From NCBI GenBank assembly GCA_029204225.1, contig CM055109.1, positions 1,066,673 to 1,130,672 of the forward strand: a stretch of DNA of 64,000 bases, in the 5' to 3' direction. Positions 1 to 12,087 of this stretch are shown in pieces. The stretch is from Diphasiastrum complanatum. Taxonomy: Eukaryota > Streptophyta > Lycopodiopsida > Lycopodiales > Lycopodiaceae. Under the pieces are notes generated by a model that did not search any database, was not told the DNA's origin, and was given only the letters and a program-made list of their open reading frames with translations. Each line of letters opens with the position of its first letter. Positions within the stretch are counted from its first letter, which is position 1. The translations under genes were made by a program, and so were the position numbers.

Positions 1-1140
1 TCAAAGTTTGCAAAAGAAGGATGAAAGTGCTCATGCTTTTGTTTTGACGGTTAAAGCATTCAATGATGAGTTAGCATGTATTGATGAAAGCATTAAGGAG
101 ATAGAACTTGTTCAAGTAATTCTTAATGGCTTGTTGGATGATCATGCTAATCTTGTTCAAAGTTTAGCTATTCAAACGACATTGCCAAGTATGGAGGACT
201 TGCAAGAAATCTTGGTGAATGAGGAGTTTAGGCTTCCATCAAGAGGAGGATCTACTTCTATATCTCAAGTTGGAGAGGAGGAGACTATGTTCTCAAAGGG
301 CGGGAGCAAAGGCAAGTGGTCTAAAGAGAAAAATCAAGGTGAGCCTTCTACTTTTGTTGGCAAGAAGAAATATAGATCCAAGCTAAAATATTTATGTTGT
401 GGAGTCAAATGGTGTTCGTGAGCAAAATTCAAGTGATTATTTTTTTATATCTTCTTGTTTGGTAACCAAAGATGGAGATATTGATCCATGGTGGATTGAT
501 AATGGAGCAAACTTTCATATGACATGTCACAAAGAGTACTTCAAGTCTTCAGTGCCTTATGAAGGAGATAAGAAGGTCATCAACATGGTCAATGATGGTA
601 AAGTTTGAAACAAGGGCATTGGTAATATTCCTATTTTTCTCTCATCTACAAATAGGAATGTAAGCTTGAAGAATGTTTTGTTCATACCTTCCATTACTAA
701 GAATGTTCTTAGTGTGTTTCAAATGGTTGAGAAAGGGCTTAAAGTGGAATTTGTTGGTGATTCTTGCTTGATAAAAAAGAAAGGAGTCATGATTGCCCAA
801 GGCAAGAGACAAGTTAAGCTCTACAAAATTGATGGATATGTTGTTTATAACCATGGTGGTTTGAAGGCAAAGAAGCAAGTTGGTGAGCTTTTTTCAATTT
901 CAAAGTCACAAAGGTTGCCTTATTCTAGATCTAGCTCAAGATCTAAGATGCCTTTTCATTTAGTACATTTGGATTTGCATTGTATTAATGATTTGAGCAT
1001 TGGAGGAGCAAAGATGTTTGTGACTTGCATTGATGACTTTAGTAGATATTGTTGGACTTAGCTTCTAAAGAGTGAGGACTTCATATTTGATGTTTTTCTC
1101 AAGTTCAAGAATGTTGTGGAGAGTCAGTTCTACATCCATT
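1..1140 (+). pseudogene. Ty1/copia gag-protease-integrase fragment, decayed
   Basis: This is the middle of a copia polyprotein that enters from the left edge of the window. Frame 8-421 is the second half of a UBN2-type gag domain, with the landmark ELVQVILNGL, and is homologous to the gag at 25112-26075. The zinc knuckle is missing and the frame shifts near 400. Bases 399-608 carry the aspartic protease region WWIDNGANFHMT, where the usual DSG is DNG (codon 501-503). After a stop at 606-608, 666-1061 carries the region before the integrase and its start (LVHLDL, CIDDFSRYCW). A stop at about 1059 and loss of homology near 1140 end it. The element cannot encode a working polyprotein. The family call rests on several motifs in the right order. 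Confidence 0.85.
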
Positions 1141-2021
1141 TTTTGCATATTTGTAATGATATAGTGGATGCTTGTGAATAGAATGCTATTTTTCTTATGT
1201 GTATGAGTTCCCACGTGTGAGCACAGTTGTAATGCGGCTGTTGTATGAAAATGAATAGTAAATTAACTTATATAAGTGATTGACAAGTTCTTATTGAGTT
1301 TACATCTTCTATGTGTAGTAGATGCTTGATTTATACACTTGTAATGATGCTAGATGTGCATCCCAATTAAGCCAAAGATCAAAGGGCATAAATGTACCTT
1401 TGTGATTTATTTTTTGACACTACATAGGAGGTTGCATGGGTGCATGCACAGGCTTCCTACCCTTCTGAATATGGGTAGAGACACGCCCTCCTCCATTCTA
1501 AGCTTTTGGCTCTAGGTTGTCGGTTTCTCTCCTCAAGTATTCACTTGCCATGGCTCGGGGGTGAGGTGTTTGGATACATCTCAATTGGATATTGGGTGGT
1601 TTGGCTCCCACTAGTATCTATGTGTGTTAATCTTGTCCTCATCATGGTAGCTTTTCTGTTGGTCTTTACAACACTACTTGCCAATTGTGCTTCTACGCTT
1701 TATGACATGAGTCAATTTCTCATAGGACTCGAGATGAATGTCTATTTGCATATCGTAAACATGATTTTTGATTTGTACAAGTCATGACTGGATTGGGGCC
1801 CAACTTCATGATGACACTTGGCATGCTTCTACATGACTAGCTTTTGTCTACTTTCACATTGCTTTATGAAACAAGCTAATTTATGGCATGAATTAACTAA
1901 TGCATTTAGGCTACTACGCACATCTGCTAACATGCTCCACGCAAGTGTGATTGACATATGTACATGAAAATGTAAAATCATCAAGCTAGATATTGTATAA
2001 TTTTCACTAGATATGTATATA

Positions 2022-2030
<9 letters not shown>
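1141..2030. other. Intergenic, no recognisable gene
   Basis: AT-rich sequence downstream of the copia fragment. The open frame at 1506-1787 encodes a hydrophobic peptide without any family signature and is probably chance. No LTR end could be placed. Confidence 0.5.
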
Positions 2031-2062
<32 letters not shown>

Positions 2063-2074
2063 ATATATATATAT
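2031..2074. repeat. (TA)n microsatellite
   Basis: An almost uninterrupted AT dinucleotide run of about 44 bp with one C interruption near 2061. It is preceded by a short GT run. Confidence 0.95.
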
Positions 2075-2093
2075 TTAAACTTACATACACTTT

Positions 2094-2143
2094 TATGCAT
2101 GGGTGAGGGGCCCCGTGAATTCTCCTCCCCTCACCCATGCATA
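2094..2143. repeat. GC-rich inverted repeat (hairpin)
   Basis: Arms 2094-2110 and 2127-2143 are perfect 17-bp reverse complements around a 16-nt loop. The arm core reads GGGTGAGGGG. The following 100 bp repeat related GCATGSGG-type words (2180-2250). It sits directly after the (TA)n run. Confidence 0.85.
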
Positions 2144-2889
2144 CACTTTTTCTAACAAAAAAAGGTGGGGAGGAGGATGCGTGCATGGGAAAATGATGCA
2201 TGTATGGGGAAAAGGATGCATGGCCCTCTTCCCCACGCATGCATCTAAGGGGCCCACTCCAAATTCAAATTACCCTTCACCCACACACATAGTGCTTTGA
2301 AGGGCGACTTTTCATAGCATTAGGGGAGTTCTTAATATCAAAAAGACCCTTTAAGAAATGCCATGTAGGATGAAGAAAAATATCAAAATAAAAAAAACAA
2401 TATTGCTTATTTGCTTGCCCCCACCACTCTTGAGGCCACCCCAACTCCCAATGATCTAACCATAGTGTCTACAGTCACAATTAACAATTGTTTCTTTTTT
2501 GGAAAAAACAATAAAAAAATAATGAAAAAAAGAAAAAAATAATGAGCAAAAGTCAAAAAAGTTATCAGAACAAAAAGAGAAAGGAAAGTATTTTCAGGAA
2601 TCAAATTTTAATGGAAAATGACTTTAAAAATCACTTTTTGAGTCATATTTTGAACAAATAGTGATAGGAACCTTCGCCGAGTTGCCAGATCGTACATCTA
2701 CCTCAGATATATCTATATTGAGTTGGGCGAAAGTTATCTTACAGAGGAAGTCCCGGTTTTGAAGTTAGACAAACGTTCATAAGCGTACCACTTTGGGGAC
2801 CTTCACCGCGAGCATGTTACCATCATTATTAACCTTCTTTGACATGACAGACGACCCTTAGGTTGGACATAGGTTCAGATCCTGAATTT
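2144..2889. other. Intergenic, A-rich, no gene seen
   Basis: 2144-2300 carries GCATGC-like words. 2340-2640 is an A/T-homopolymer-rich stretch. 2650-2890 may be the degraded start of the element ORF that becomes recognisable near 2890, but I could not align it. Confidence 0.4.
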
Positions 2890-3470
2890 TTTATTAAATA
2901 TAGTACCCAGGTGAAGGATGCACTTAGGCGAGAGTTGTGAACCCTCACAAAGAGCTACCCACAAGGTGCGTGTTACTGAAGCTGCCCTTGTTGCCATAGG
3001 AATCTCTTGAGGGACACACTCTTCGCCAAACCACAAGCATGCCAAGGGAGCCATCAAGCCTTTCATGGACATCACCATAGATATGTACCACACCAATGAC
3101 GAGTACCTGGTAGAGGCCATCAGAGATCCAGCCCTCTAGGCTGCCGCCCAGTTACTGAACAGCTTCCTGATGGCTGACAACCTCATGAAGGTAAGGATCT
3201 CATCTCAGATCCTCCATCGCCTGGTAGATCTAGCTATAAGTTAGATCAGCGACCCTTGGACCTTTATAATTGGTTCAAGACAATCTTTGGGGAGCTAAAG
3301 AGAGCCATTAAGGGTAACACCAAACAGTCGTTCACTGGTGGCTCTCTTCTGTCCTCCTTAGCTGCCTCGTACTTTGATAATAAGAATTCCATGGATTTTT
3401 GTAGGGTGTGTAGGATAGTCGGTGAGTACCCCTCCGTCTGTCAAAAAGGGTTAGAACACAAGATAGGTTC
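2890..3470 (+). pseudogene. Unrecognised element-like ORF, copy 1 (decayed)
   Basis: I do not recognise the family. Translation from about 2950 with stops and frame changes aligns collinearly with the ORF at 7709-8220. Shared blocks are HKVRV versus HRVRV, IGIS*G versus IGIVSG, AIKPF versus LIKPY, TNDEYLVEAI versus TNNSYLIEAI, LLNSFL versus CLNNFL, and a later W-x(8)-EL-x(2)-AI block. Stops lie at about 3009, 3136 and 3242. The last block is open at 3256-3474. Conservation of a long collinear protein between two decayed copies about 5 kb apart argues for a real ancestral protein, probably carried by a retroelement. Function is unknown. Confidence 0.55.
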
Positions 3471-6049
3471 CTAACTATACTTAGTTGTTAGTTTAGATGC
3501 TTACTAACTCTACTTTAACACAACCCAATCTTAACTCTATCTCCAGTAACTCTAAACACAAGCATTCATCATGATTGAGGGTGAAAAGAGAGAGAGAAAG
3601 AAAGTGGAGATGGAGGGTAGCTCAAATGCTCAATGTCATGCTTATGGAGAAACCACAACTAGCTAAAAACAAGAACAAAAAAAACTAGAAACAATTAGCA
3701 AAGCACAGGAATAAGCATAAGCAAGATGAATTAGCACTTGAGGATGTTTGAGCTCACAAAATAGTAGAGTCTCCTCTCAATTAAGCATGTAAAATGGATA
3801 CAAATGGTGCTTTTTTATCTTTGGGGTGGCCCTTGTCCCTTGCTTCCTATTGGCTACTTGCAAGAAGGTGGGATTGAGATCCACACCCTTCACAAGAAGC
3901 ACAAACTAATCTATCGTGTAGGAAAGAAACACACCTCACCTACCACCATTTGACCTTTGACTAATTACCAAAACTTAGGAACTTAAGTTTAACTTAAACT
4001 GTGGCTTTCTAATATAATTTTTGATTACATGGCCCAAAGTCTAGTTTACTCTAAAATAAGTATGTACAAGTGCTCATTGGGCCATGGGCTTGCGCACGCA
4101 GAATGCCATGACCCTCGCAACTTATTTCTATTTTTTCAGCTAGTTTATTTATTTACATGGGAATACCCCCAATAGGGCCTCCAACATAAGGACCCAAGGC
4201 TCAATATATCATCCGCAAGGCAAACGAACTTGAAGGGAAAGAACACTAGCACAAAGGGTACGATAAACCGCCCCAAGTGCAATAACAACCCAAAGGGTAG
4301 TTTTCAAACTTTTTTCGAAACAACAACAATCATAAAAAGCACGACCATCAACAATAAGATCCCATATGATAGCCTTTAACTTTCATCCAAGCATTAAAAA
4401 GGCCTTAGAAGGGAAGCTTTCAAATCTTGTCCAAGCCTTGAACAATTACTCAAAGGACTACCTTCAAACTTTGTCCATCTATAGAAACAATGGACCTTAT
4501 AAGGACACGAGATATTCTCAAACTTGGCCACAAGCCAAGCTCTTGAAATCTTTGGATAATGTTGCTGTTTTAAAGGATAAATATCTTGACTTGATTTAGC
4601 CATTAAATTGTGAAGATGCCATCTTACTCTTTCTTTAGTAACTTTTGATAGGTTTTGTTATAAAATGAGGCTACCAAATACACAAATTAGTTAGGATTTG
4701 CATGACCTTCAACTATTGTTTCCTGCCTAACACTATGCTTTGCAACAAAAACTTCTAAAAAAATAGGGCAAAGATCTACAAGAGATGGGTGCAATGGCTT
4801 TGTTTGGTAGATTGAGCCAATTCCTCTTGCACTTATTATTTTCATAGAGCTTATCGAAAGCAATAGGGCTAGATTTTGAGTAAAGAAAACAGAAAGGCAT
4901 GTATGTCATAAGTTTTTAAATTCATAAATTAAAAAAAAAAACTATAGCCTAAAAGAGTCAATTAGAAAATTTCAAAGCATATTGCTGCAAGTCAAGAAGT
5001 GTGGCCCCCCATATAATATGTATAGCCATAAAAGGGCCATCCTTTTTACTTAAGAATTTTCTAGTGACCTTTTGACCAAGATCAACCACCATTCAATTAT
5101 GGCTTGGCCTAATCAGATTCATAGTCCTTCAAACATGAGAAACAAATATTCATCAATTAACATATAAGATTGTCATTCATGAAAATTAAAACTAAAATTA
5201 AGACATGACAAATTTTCTCACTAGAATCATGGTCTCAATTGTAATTATCCTCCTTTTTGTTTATACATGACATCCCATAGGCTCATTGCCAAACTTTTGT
5301 GATTCATTTTTGAGGCCATCATAAAAGACATAATTATCATCCTTTGTGTTTACACATAAAAGCTTCATGGGCTTTGGATCGTAAAAGACATTATGCCCAC
5401 AAAGCTCATGGGCTTTCAAGCAAAAAGGACACTAATATGGCTATAAAGCCCATCCGTTCCCAATGTGAATCAACCCATAAATGACTTGTGTCCAAAGACG
5501 TGAACTAAAAATGTTGCCTTCAAATTTTACCTAAGATAAAGTCTCTGTACACAACGGGTTGCAATTCAAACGTGTTATGCAAAGTACTCACTTTTTTTCT
5601 GTATTTAAATCCTACCTTAAAAAATGGAATTTACCTCTCAATGTGAGAAGATTACATGGTTGTGCCATAGCAAAATATAATATGACAAGTCTTGGTTTAA
5701 TCTCCCTCGAGAAACTTAAAAAAAATAGCAACAAAAACACTTTCCACTTTGACATTGGGCAAAAGAAAGCCCAAGGGCCTCAAGCTCTTTGTAATAAAAA
5801 ATTTACGGCAAAAATACCATTAAAAAGCCTGGGCGGAACGCCATCGGAGGGCGACCCCCACCCCATAAAGTCCTTAGGACATGACTTTACCCTATTCTTT
5901 AACGTCACTCTCTGTTAACAAAGGAAAATACTTACTTGAGAAAGCATATAAATACTTTATGGTTTGTATTGGCCTTTTCTAGCCCTAAACAAGTAAGCTT
6001 ACATGGCCAAAATTGCTTGAAATTCACATGAGTTGCTCAAAGTGCCCAC
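3471..6049. other. Intergenic, no gene supported
   Basis: About 2.6 kb of AT-rich sequence. Open frames at 4366-4599 and 5559-5918 show no family signature. 5240-5460 contains loosely repeated words (CATGGGCTTT, AAAAGACA). It could be old LTR or leader sequence, but no terminal motif or primer site was found. Confidence 0.4.
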
Positions 6050-6361
6050 ATTTCTAGAGGTATTTTTGGCCTCATAGATTGCTTTGAGAGTATCCCAAGC
6101 ATCCTTGGCCGAAGTACAATCACCAATCTCTCTCAAAATCTCATTAGAGACATTCATCTTGATATAATGGAGAGCCATCCTAGATCTCTTCTTTTAGTTT
6201 TGTACTTCTTGAAGGACTTGAGGCTCCTCCTCAATCCCAAGTACAATGTCCATCACATCTTGGAATATCAAGATTGACTCCATTCTAACCTTCCAACTAG
6301 AATAGTTGGAAGTAGATAGTCTTTCACTAGATTCCAATAGAAAGGATCCCATAGATGCCAT
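6050..6361 (-). pseudogene. Ty1/copia gag N-terminus, truncated
   Basis: Reading the minus strand from the ATG at 6359-6361 gives the start of a copia gag: MASMGSFLLESSERLS, then SWKVRMES, RSRMALHYIKMNVSNE and SAKDAWDTLKAIYEA. It matches, block for block, the gag start at 26075 (LLEASERLN, WKVRMES, LHCVKMNVSND, EAWESLKSIYE). One in-frame TAA lies near 6194-6196. Homology stops at about 6050, so only about 100 residues of the nucleocapsid precursor remain. No CCHC knuckle, protease or RT follows. Confidence 0.85.
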
Positions 6362-7254
6362 GTAATGGTGAAGAGTACTCCTTGTGAATTAGACAGTAAA
6401 GTGTTGCTTCTCTCTCACTATAGGATCCTTGAAAGGCGTACTACCAACTCCTACGCAAGGTCTTGCAACAAAATTTGAGATGGATCTCACTAGCTCTACC
6501 AATCTCTCTCAAACTAGATCAACCTCTCATCAATTGATGGAGTACAGGCAAAGTTTGGGTCAAACTATCTTTGGCACGTGTGAAAAACTCCAAGAATCCA
6601 CAAGTCACTCAAATACAAGCCAATTGTATGAAAGAAAGTGGCTATGACCTCAGAATGATGACTAGATTTCAGATAGATGACATTGGCAAGCCTCTTCTTG
6701 AATTTTTTGGTCAAACTAGCAAGATATGATCCAACCAAATGTGTCCACACAGGTCTAGGTGCCCTATCTAACTCTCTTCAAAAGCTTATAACTTTTGATT
6801 GGCTCTACCAAATGGATTGAAACAAATTGCTACAAAAACTAGACAAAATAGCTTTCAAACAAGCTATCTAGCACCAAATTTGGATCTAACTTGGAAGAGA
6901 ACTTTCCAAATGAACGTGGTTGTACTTCAAATGTGCCTGAGCAAGGAATTTTGTACAGTACCTGAAATGATTCAATCATTATGATAATGAACCCTCTTGA
7001 TCCAAATTTCCTTGAGATCGCATGGGAGACGCAATCAACACCCTACATGGTCAGATCTTGAAAATCTAGTATATGGAGCAAGTCCTGCGAGAGTTCAACC
7101 CTTGCAGAGATTCTTGAAAACCTTCGCAGAGTAGCCAAAACACCTTTTGAACTTTCGCAGATTTCTACGAGGTCTTAGATTTATGTGAAGAAGGTCCCTG
7201 CAAAATTTGGTCTGGAACTGAGATGTGAAAAGTGCACTTCCCCTAATACGCACT
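6362..7254. other. Intergenic; possible copia leader and LTR-like sequence
   Basis: 6362-6500 lies just upstream of the minus-strand copia gag and may be its leader, but no primer-binding site was found. From 7080 to 7180 the words CTTCGCAGA and TTTCGCAGA recur upstream of the TATA box at 7266. No gene is recognisable. Confidence 0.35.
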
Positions 7255-7265
7255 CTATTTCTCTC

Positions 7266-7272
7266 TATATAA
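7266..7272 (+). promoter_or_regulatory. Candidate TATA box before unrecognised ORF copy 2
   Basis: TATATAA sits about 300 bp upstream of the ATG at 7576, in a pyrimidine-rich context. Spacing to the ORF would allow a long 5' leader, as in an LTR-driven transcript. This is sequence similarity only, with no transcription-start evidence. Confidence 0.4.
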
Positions 7273-7575
7273 GGAGAGAATTCGAGTCATTTGGCACTTC
7301 ATCCAGCGAAGCTCTTGCCAAAATTTCATTAAAATTTCAACGTTCTCCGTTTGCGACGAAACTCACCCACATGTTCAACAGCACTCATAACCCACTGTCA
7401 TACACTCATTACCACCGTTTCCAGTCTTGTTCACACGAATTTCGTCTTTTCTTGTTTTTTAAGTCTTTTTCGTCATTTTTATCCCCTTTTCACCTTTTTG
7501 AAAGCCTTTTTTCTCTTTTTTCCATCTCCGTCACTGTCACCTCTTATCTAGCACCTAACCAGAACAACTTATGTC

Positions 7576-8595
7576 ATGGCTTCCTATTCAAATCCCGACA
7601 ACCAACCATCTAGTCCTTCGGACGAAAGCAACCCAAGGATATCATCAAGGAAGATATCCCGACTGACATGCAAATCTGGCTACTACCTTTTGACTCTTTG
7701 GTCATGCCATGGGTCTAGCAGCCGGCCCACTCCTCCAAGCCATGGGCATTTACCCACAACTTTTCACCTCCGCCATTAACATGCAGCTTGTGCTCATGGC
7801 CTTCACCATGTGGGACCCAGCCAAAAATCGATCCCATACCCAGTACCATGAGAAAACGCACCGTGTGCGTGTCTATAGTAATTCTCTGGCTACCATTGGG
7901 ATTGTCTCGGGTGATAGGCCTTCCATCTCCCACCGTCGAGCCCCTAGCCTTATCAAACCCTATCTGACGCCCCTCGCTCCTGAAATCCAATTGAAGACTA
8001 ACAACAGTTATCTGATAGAGGCTATCAATAACCTCGTCATTCAAGCCACCACTTGCTAAACAACTTCCTTGTCATCTCAAGCTTAAGCAAGGAGCACATT
8101 CAATCCACCCTTCTCAGCCAAATTGTGGAATCCTACAAGGAATTCCCAAACCCATTGGTGGTGCCCGATGATTGGTACACCTTTACTCTCAACGAATTAC
8201 ATCTTGCCATAGAACCCAACTAGCGTGACCGAATAGGCGTCGAGGGCCTCTTCTTTGCAATCTCGCCTGCACTCTTCTTGAACAGATAGTTTGGGATTTC
8301 AAACGCACTGACATCCTATTGACCATCATTCCCCATGTCAATCTCTTCCCTCCTTCCACTACATCTACCTCCACTCATTCAGTTGTTACTAACTCACCGA
8401 CTAGCAAATGAATGCGTGGCGCTGCCTCTACCTCCGCAAGCCCTCCTACCACACGACAACGCATCGCACCATCATGTCCTACATCTACTTCTTCCACAAC
8501 CACTGCTTCTACTTTCGTCCACACAACCATCAAGTGCACTGAATTGTGCTGACTGCAGATCTAGACATCGATGGATCAACTCTAGGGCGTGATGA
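7576..8595 (+). pseudogene. Unrecognised element-like ORF, copy 2 (decayed)
   Basis: Begins with MASYSNPDNQ, an S/P/N-rich leader. A frame change near 7640-7709 gives DMQIWLLPFDSLVMPW, and another leads into 7709-8059 (MGLAAGPLLQAMGIYPQLF onward). A further shift near 8056 continues LNNFLVISSLSKEHIQSTL to a stop near 8221. Downstream, 8335-8592 is S/T/P/H-rich low complexity. The central 140 residues align with the copy at 2890-3470. The layout is a compact N-terminal domain followed by a disordered S/T/P tail, without a zinc knuckle, protease or RT. I do not know the family. Gag of an unusual LTR element or a captured host ORF are both possible. Confidence 0.5.
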
Positions 8596-9180
8596 CTCCC
8601 TTCTTGCTCAAAATGGAGGCAGCAGGGCAACGATGGATCAACTCTTCTCCTTAGGTCTAAAATTAATGATTTTTTTGTCTTCCCGATCTATAACGGCTGC
8701 ATAGAGCCATAAAACCTTTATACCCTCCCATAATTTAATGCTACAACTGGGCGTCTTTCTTCTTAAGAACTGTCTCTCCCACTTTTTCTCCTTCAAAACC
8801 TCAAGAATCTAGCAAAATTCAAAGATTTTTCTACTTTCTCTCTCTAAAACAGGGAATTCTCTCTCTAGAACGAGGCTATGATACCAAATGTTGCACTACA
8901 ATCTCCAGGAGCTCTCCCAACTCTGATGGCCGGTGCATAGCATGATCCACCCAACTATGAGAAATATCACCTAGTTTGGTTTAGTCATGTCTAGTTTAAA
9001 ATGACAAAGTTGGCCAATATGCATTTTAGACTTAGAGATAAAACTTTAAAAAGTTGTTTAGGCCTAAGTTTATTTAAATTACCACTTTTGGAAAGTGTGG
9101 TTCTAAATGTTGATAAGCTTGGACAAGCACATCCAAATAGGTCAAGGACTGTTATATATAGTGTACAAGCATGGGAAGAG

Positions 9181-9182
<2 letters not shown>
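8596..9182. other. Intergenic with a possible minus-strand copia PBS remnant
   Basis: 8873-8885 reads GGCTATGATACCA, one or two bases away from the tRNA-iMet primer-binding complement seen intact at 26867-26880 and 33947-33960. If genuine, LTR sequence would begin at about 8886. No gag was found on its internal side, so the call is weak. Confidence 0.3.

Positions 9183-9260
<78 letters not shown>
9183..9260. repeat. (TC)n microsatellite, about 39 units
   Basis: Perfect TC dinucleotide run of about 78 bp. All open frames across it (RERERE or SLSLSL peptides) are artefacts of the repeat. Confidence 0.98.
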
Positions 9261-9262
<2 letters not shown>

Positions 9263-12087
9263 CTCAAGGCCAATTTTGGCTTTAGAGGTCAAATGGTCAA
9301 GTACACATGTTTTGTCATGATTAGGCCAAAATTCAATTGTGATGTAACTCAAGCTAGTTAGGTTGCTTACACATGTCAAGTTTAGGTTTGATGAGTGATG
9401 CACTCTTTGAGGTGGCAAAAGTCAAAGGGTCCAATCATAAGAGAGAGATGTGTTGTAAGGGTCCAATCAAAAGTGAGGGATGTTGCATCACACATCCAAT
9501 AGGATTAGAGAGGCTATGTTTAAGGGGTCCAATAGGATTGAAGCATGTATCTCCATGAGTTTTATATGTACTCTCATTACCAATGATAATCAATGTGAGT
9601 TTTTGAGTCAATTTGGAGATTTGCCAATTTTGCTTGTATTATCTTCTCTCTCTAGATGAGCCCAAAAGTGGTATTTTCTCTCTCTACCCGAGGAGAGGAG
9701 CTTGTTGGGACTTATTTTATTTCACGAAGTCTTCTACACATGTGAAACACCTTTTGGTAATAAATGAATGCATGTAGAATGGTCTTTTTGCCTTAGGTCT
9801 TGTCATGGATTTCAATAAATAGGTGAACTATAGTGCATGAGCCAAGCTTAGGAGATCAATTTCACACACTAGGGCATTCTCACATGTGTGAATTTCACAC
9901 CATCAACCCATAGACCACAATTTTTTCTTTTTTCCATCCTCTGACGCATGATTTCGAGAGTTGACAATGTGGATCCTTTCATAGTCCTTTTTGACATTGG
10001 AGCGTATTTTGTAGGAAGTCCAATATAGAGATGATACTTAGACATCTTGATATTCGATAAGTATATCCGATAGAATTAAAACTATTGAATATGTTGCAAG
10101 CTATTAAAACATGAAATCATAGGATGAGTTAGTGTATGAATTGAAAATTTCTGAACTAAAATAGTTTGAAATAAGCTTGGCGCTCTTTTTGATCCCACAT
10201 ACTCCACCTTTCTTGCTTGATATGCAAGTAAAAGGTTTGCAACTATGACACAAACCCATTTTCAATGGATGTGTGTCAAAATTGCAAAACTTTTGATTCA
10301 CATTGGTGCTCATTGTAATCCAATCTGTTCAAAGTTTCTTGGATGATATTTAGTTCACTGATTTTGTCCTCCTTTGATGTTCAAGCAATGAGTAGAATGA
10401 GAGAATTTTGTTTCGTTGTTTTATACTTGAAATGAAAGACAAGATTTGCATTTACAAAAGAGGTGATGTTAGTTAATATAAATACATCACCCTTGAAGTT
10501 TGGACCTCATGTGTTGCGACTACCTGACTTCTAGTTAGCTACACATGTTACTAGTGGGGTTAAGTCACCAAAGTCGTGCGGGCAGACTAGAAATTAAAAA
10601 CTGATGATTTTTTCTCTCCTTCATGGCATTCCTTAGAAGGCCCATTTGGAGTTTGGATTTCCTCTAATAAGTTGACTTCAATTAGCAACACAAATGAGTA
10701 TATACCAGATAAACAATTTTTTTTTTTTGGTAGCAATTGACTTAGATTAAAAGACTTCAATGTAAAGTTTGATGTTGTAAGAGCTCAAAGGGCCATTTTG
10801 GATTCTTCTCAAGGTGTAAGAGAAGTTGCTAAAGAGAAAAATAGTCTTAGAATCGATTAGAAATTCAAATTAGAGTTAAAAAAGTATTAAACACAGGACC
10901 TGGTCATTATTTTTTTGGCTCACTTCCTACTTTTATATTTGAATCACATTCTTCTCAAATCTTTGGTTTCCAATTGTTGATGTGACAAGCATCACACAAG
11001 CTTTGCTAAGCTTTATATTCAAATCCATAATTCAAATAGCATTCAATTTACTCAGGTTGTCTCAATATCAACAAATCTTATGTTTTCCATGTGAATCATA
11101 TTCGTGCTAGTTAAAAAGTTATAGATGGCGCTGACTATTTTGTTGTCATGTTTGCATGGCACTATACTTTGTAAATGCCAAGGACATGCTTGACGAAGAT
11201 TCTATACCACAAAGATAACTAATCTAATCATACTACAAGGCTAATTTCACTGTAAGAGTTAAAAACTAGAAATCTCCATGGTAGTCAAGTTGGATAGGAG
11301 TGTTTGACATGCTAAAGTGGAGACCTAAGCCAAGTTGGTTAAAGGGTGTTCTTGAGGCAACACTTAAATACTAGTCTAGGCAAGCAAGGGACACTTCCAA
11401 GCATAGAAGCTCCAAAACTTATAGGTATTGTGCTCTAGGAGCTTATACCTTGCTATGTGGTTATGATTTACTATTATAATTCCCTTCAAATAAAGTGCAT
11501 TGAGATCTAGTGCTAATAAGTTAGATGCCATGAGGGTCTTAGATTGGATGTCAAGAGTGATATGACAAACATACAACCTAGTGGAGACTATCCCATGTCG
11601 TTGACACAAGTTGGCACCTTCACAACATATATGGAGTATGTGCAAATATCTTATTTGAGCCACTTTGAAAAATATCAAACCAGTACAAAATGTTCAAGAC
11701 CAAAGTCAATAGAACATCATTTGTTTTAGTTCATGTCATGAAAACCGATTTATTTTTGCATCCTTTTTAATATGCATCATTGTGTTACATTGAACATTGA
11801 CTTGATTTATAACAATAACCCCATAATTGCACACAACACAAATGAGTAAAATGATTTAAAATTTTTGTTCCTCTATACTTTATAATAAAAGAATACCCAA
11901 AGTATGAATGACTTTTGTGTCAAACATACAACTTTGCAAAAGCGTTGATGAACATAGTTTTTTTTTTTCCCTTCTAAAGCTGCCATTAGAAGAAACACAA
12001 AACCAAGGAATTTTGTAATGCCTAAGTTAAGTTTGTAACACATTAGTGTTCAAATCAACATGAATGATCGAGATAAATTTCTTTTCC
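9261..12087. other. Intergenic, no gene supported
   Basis: About 2.8 kb of AT-rich sequence downstream of the steroid-reductase gene, which is read from the other strand. Short CACATGTG words around 9360-9900 recur in several LTRs of this window, suggesting old LTR debris. No coding motif was recognised. Confidence 0.4.

Noticed and set aside
1506-1787. 93-codon hydrophobic open frame
   Set aside because: No family signature, no homologue in the window, and ordinary AT-rich context.
8873-8885. Primer-binding-site-like GGCTATGATACCA
   Set aside because: Differs from the initiator-Met complement and has no gag on the internal side, so no element was called from it.
8991-9418. Open frames on both strands encoding RERERE or SLSLSL runs
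   Set aside because: They are translations of the (TC)n microsatellite. The same holds at 23643-23831, 51182-51492 and 51559-51837.
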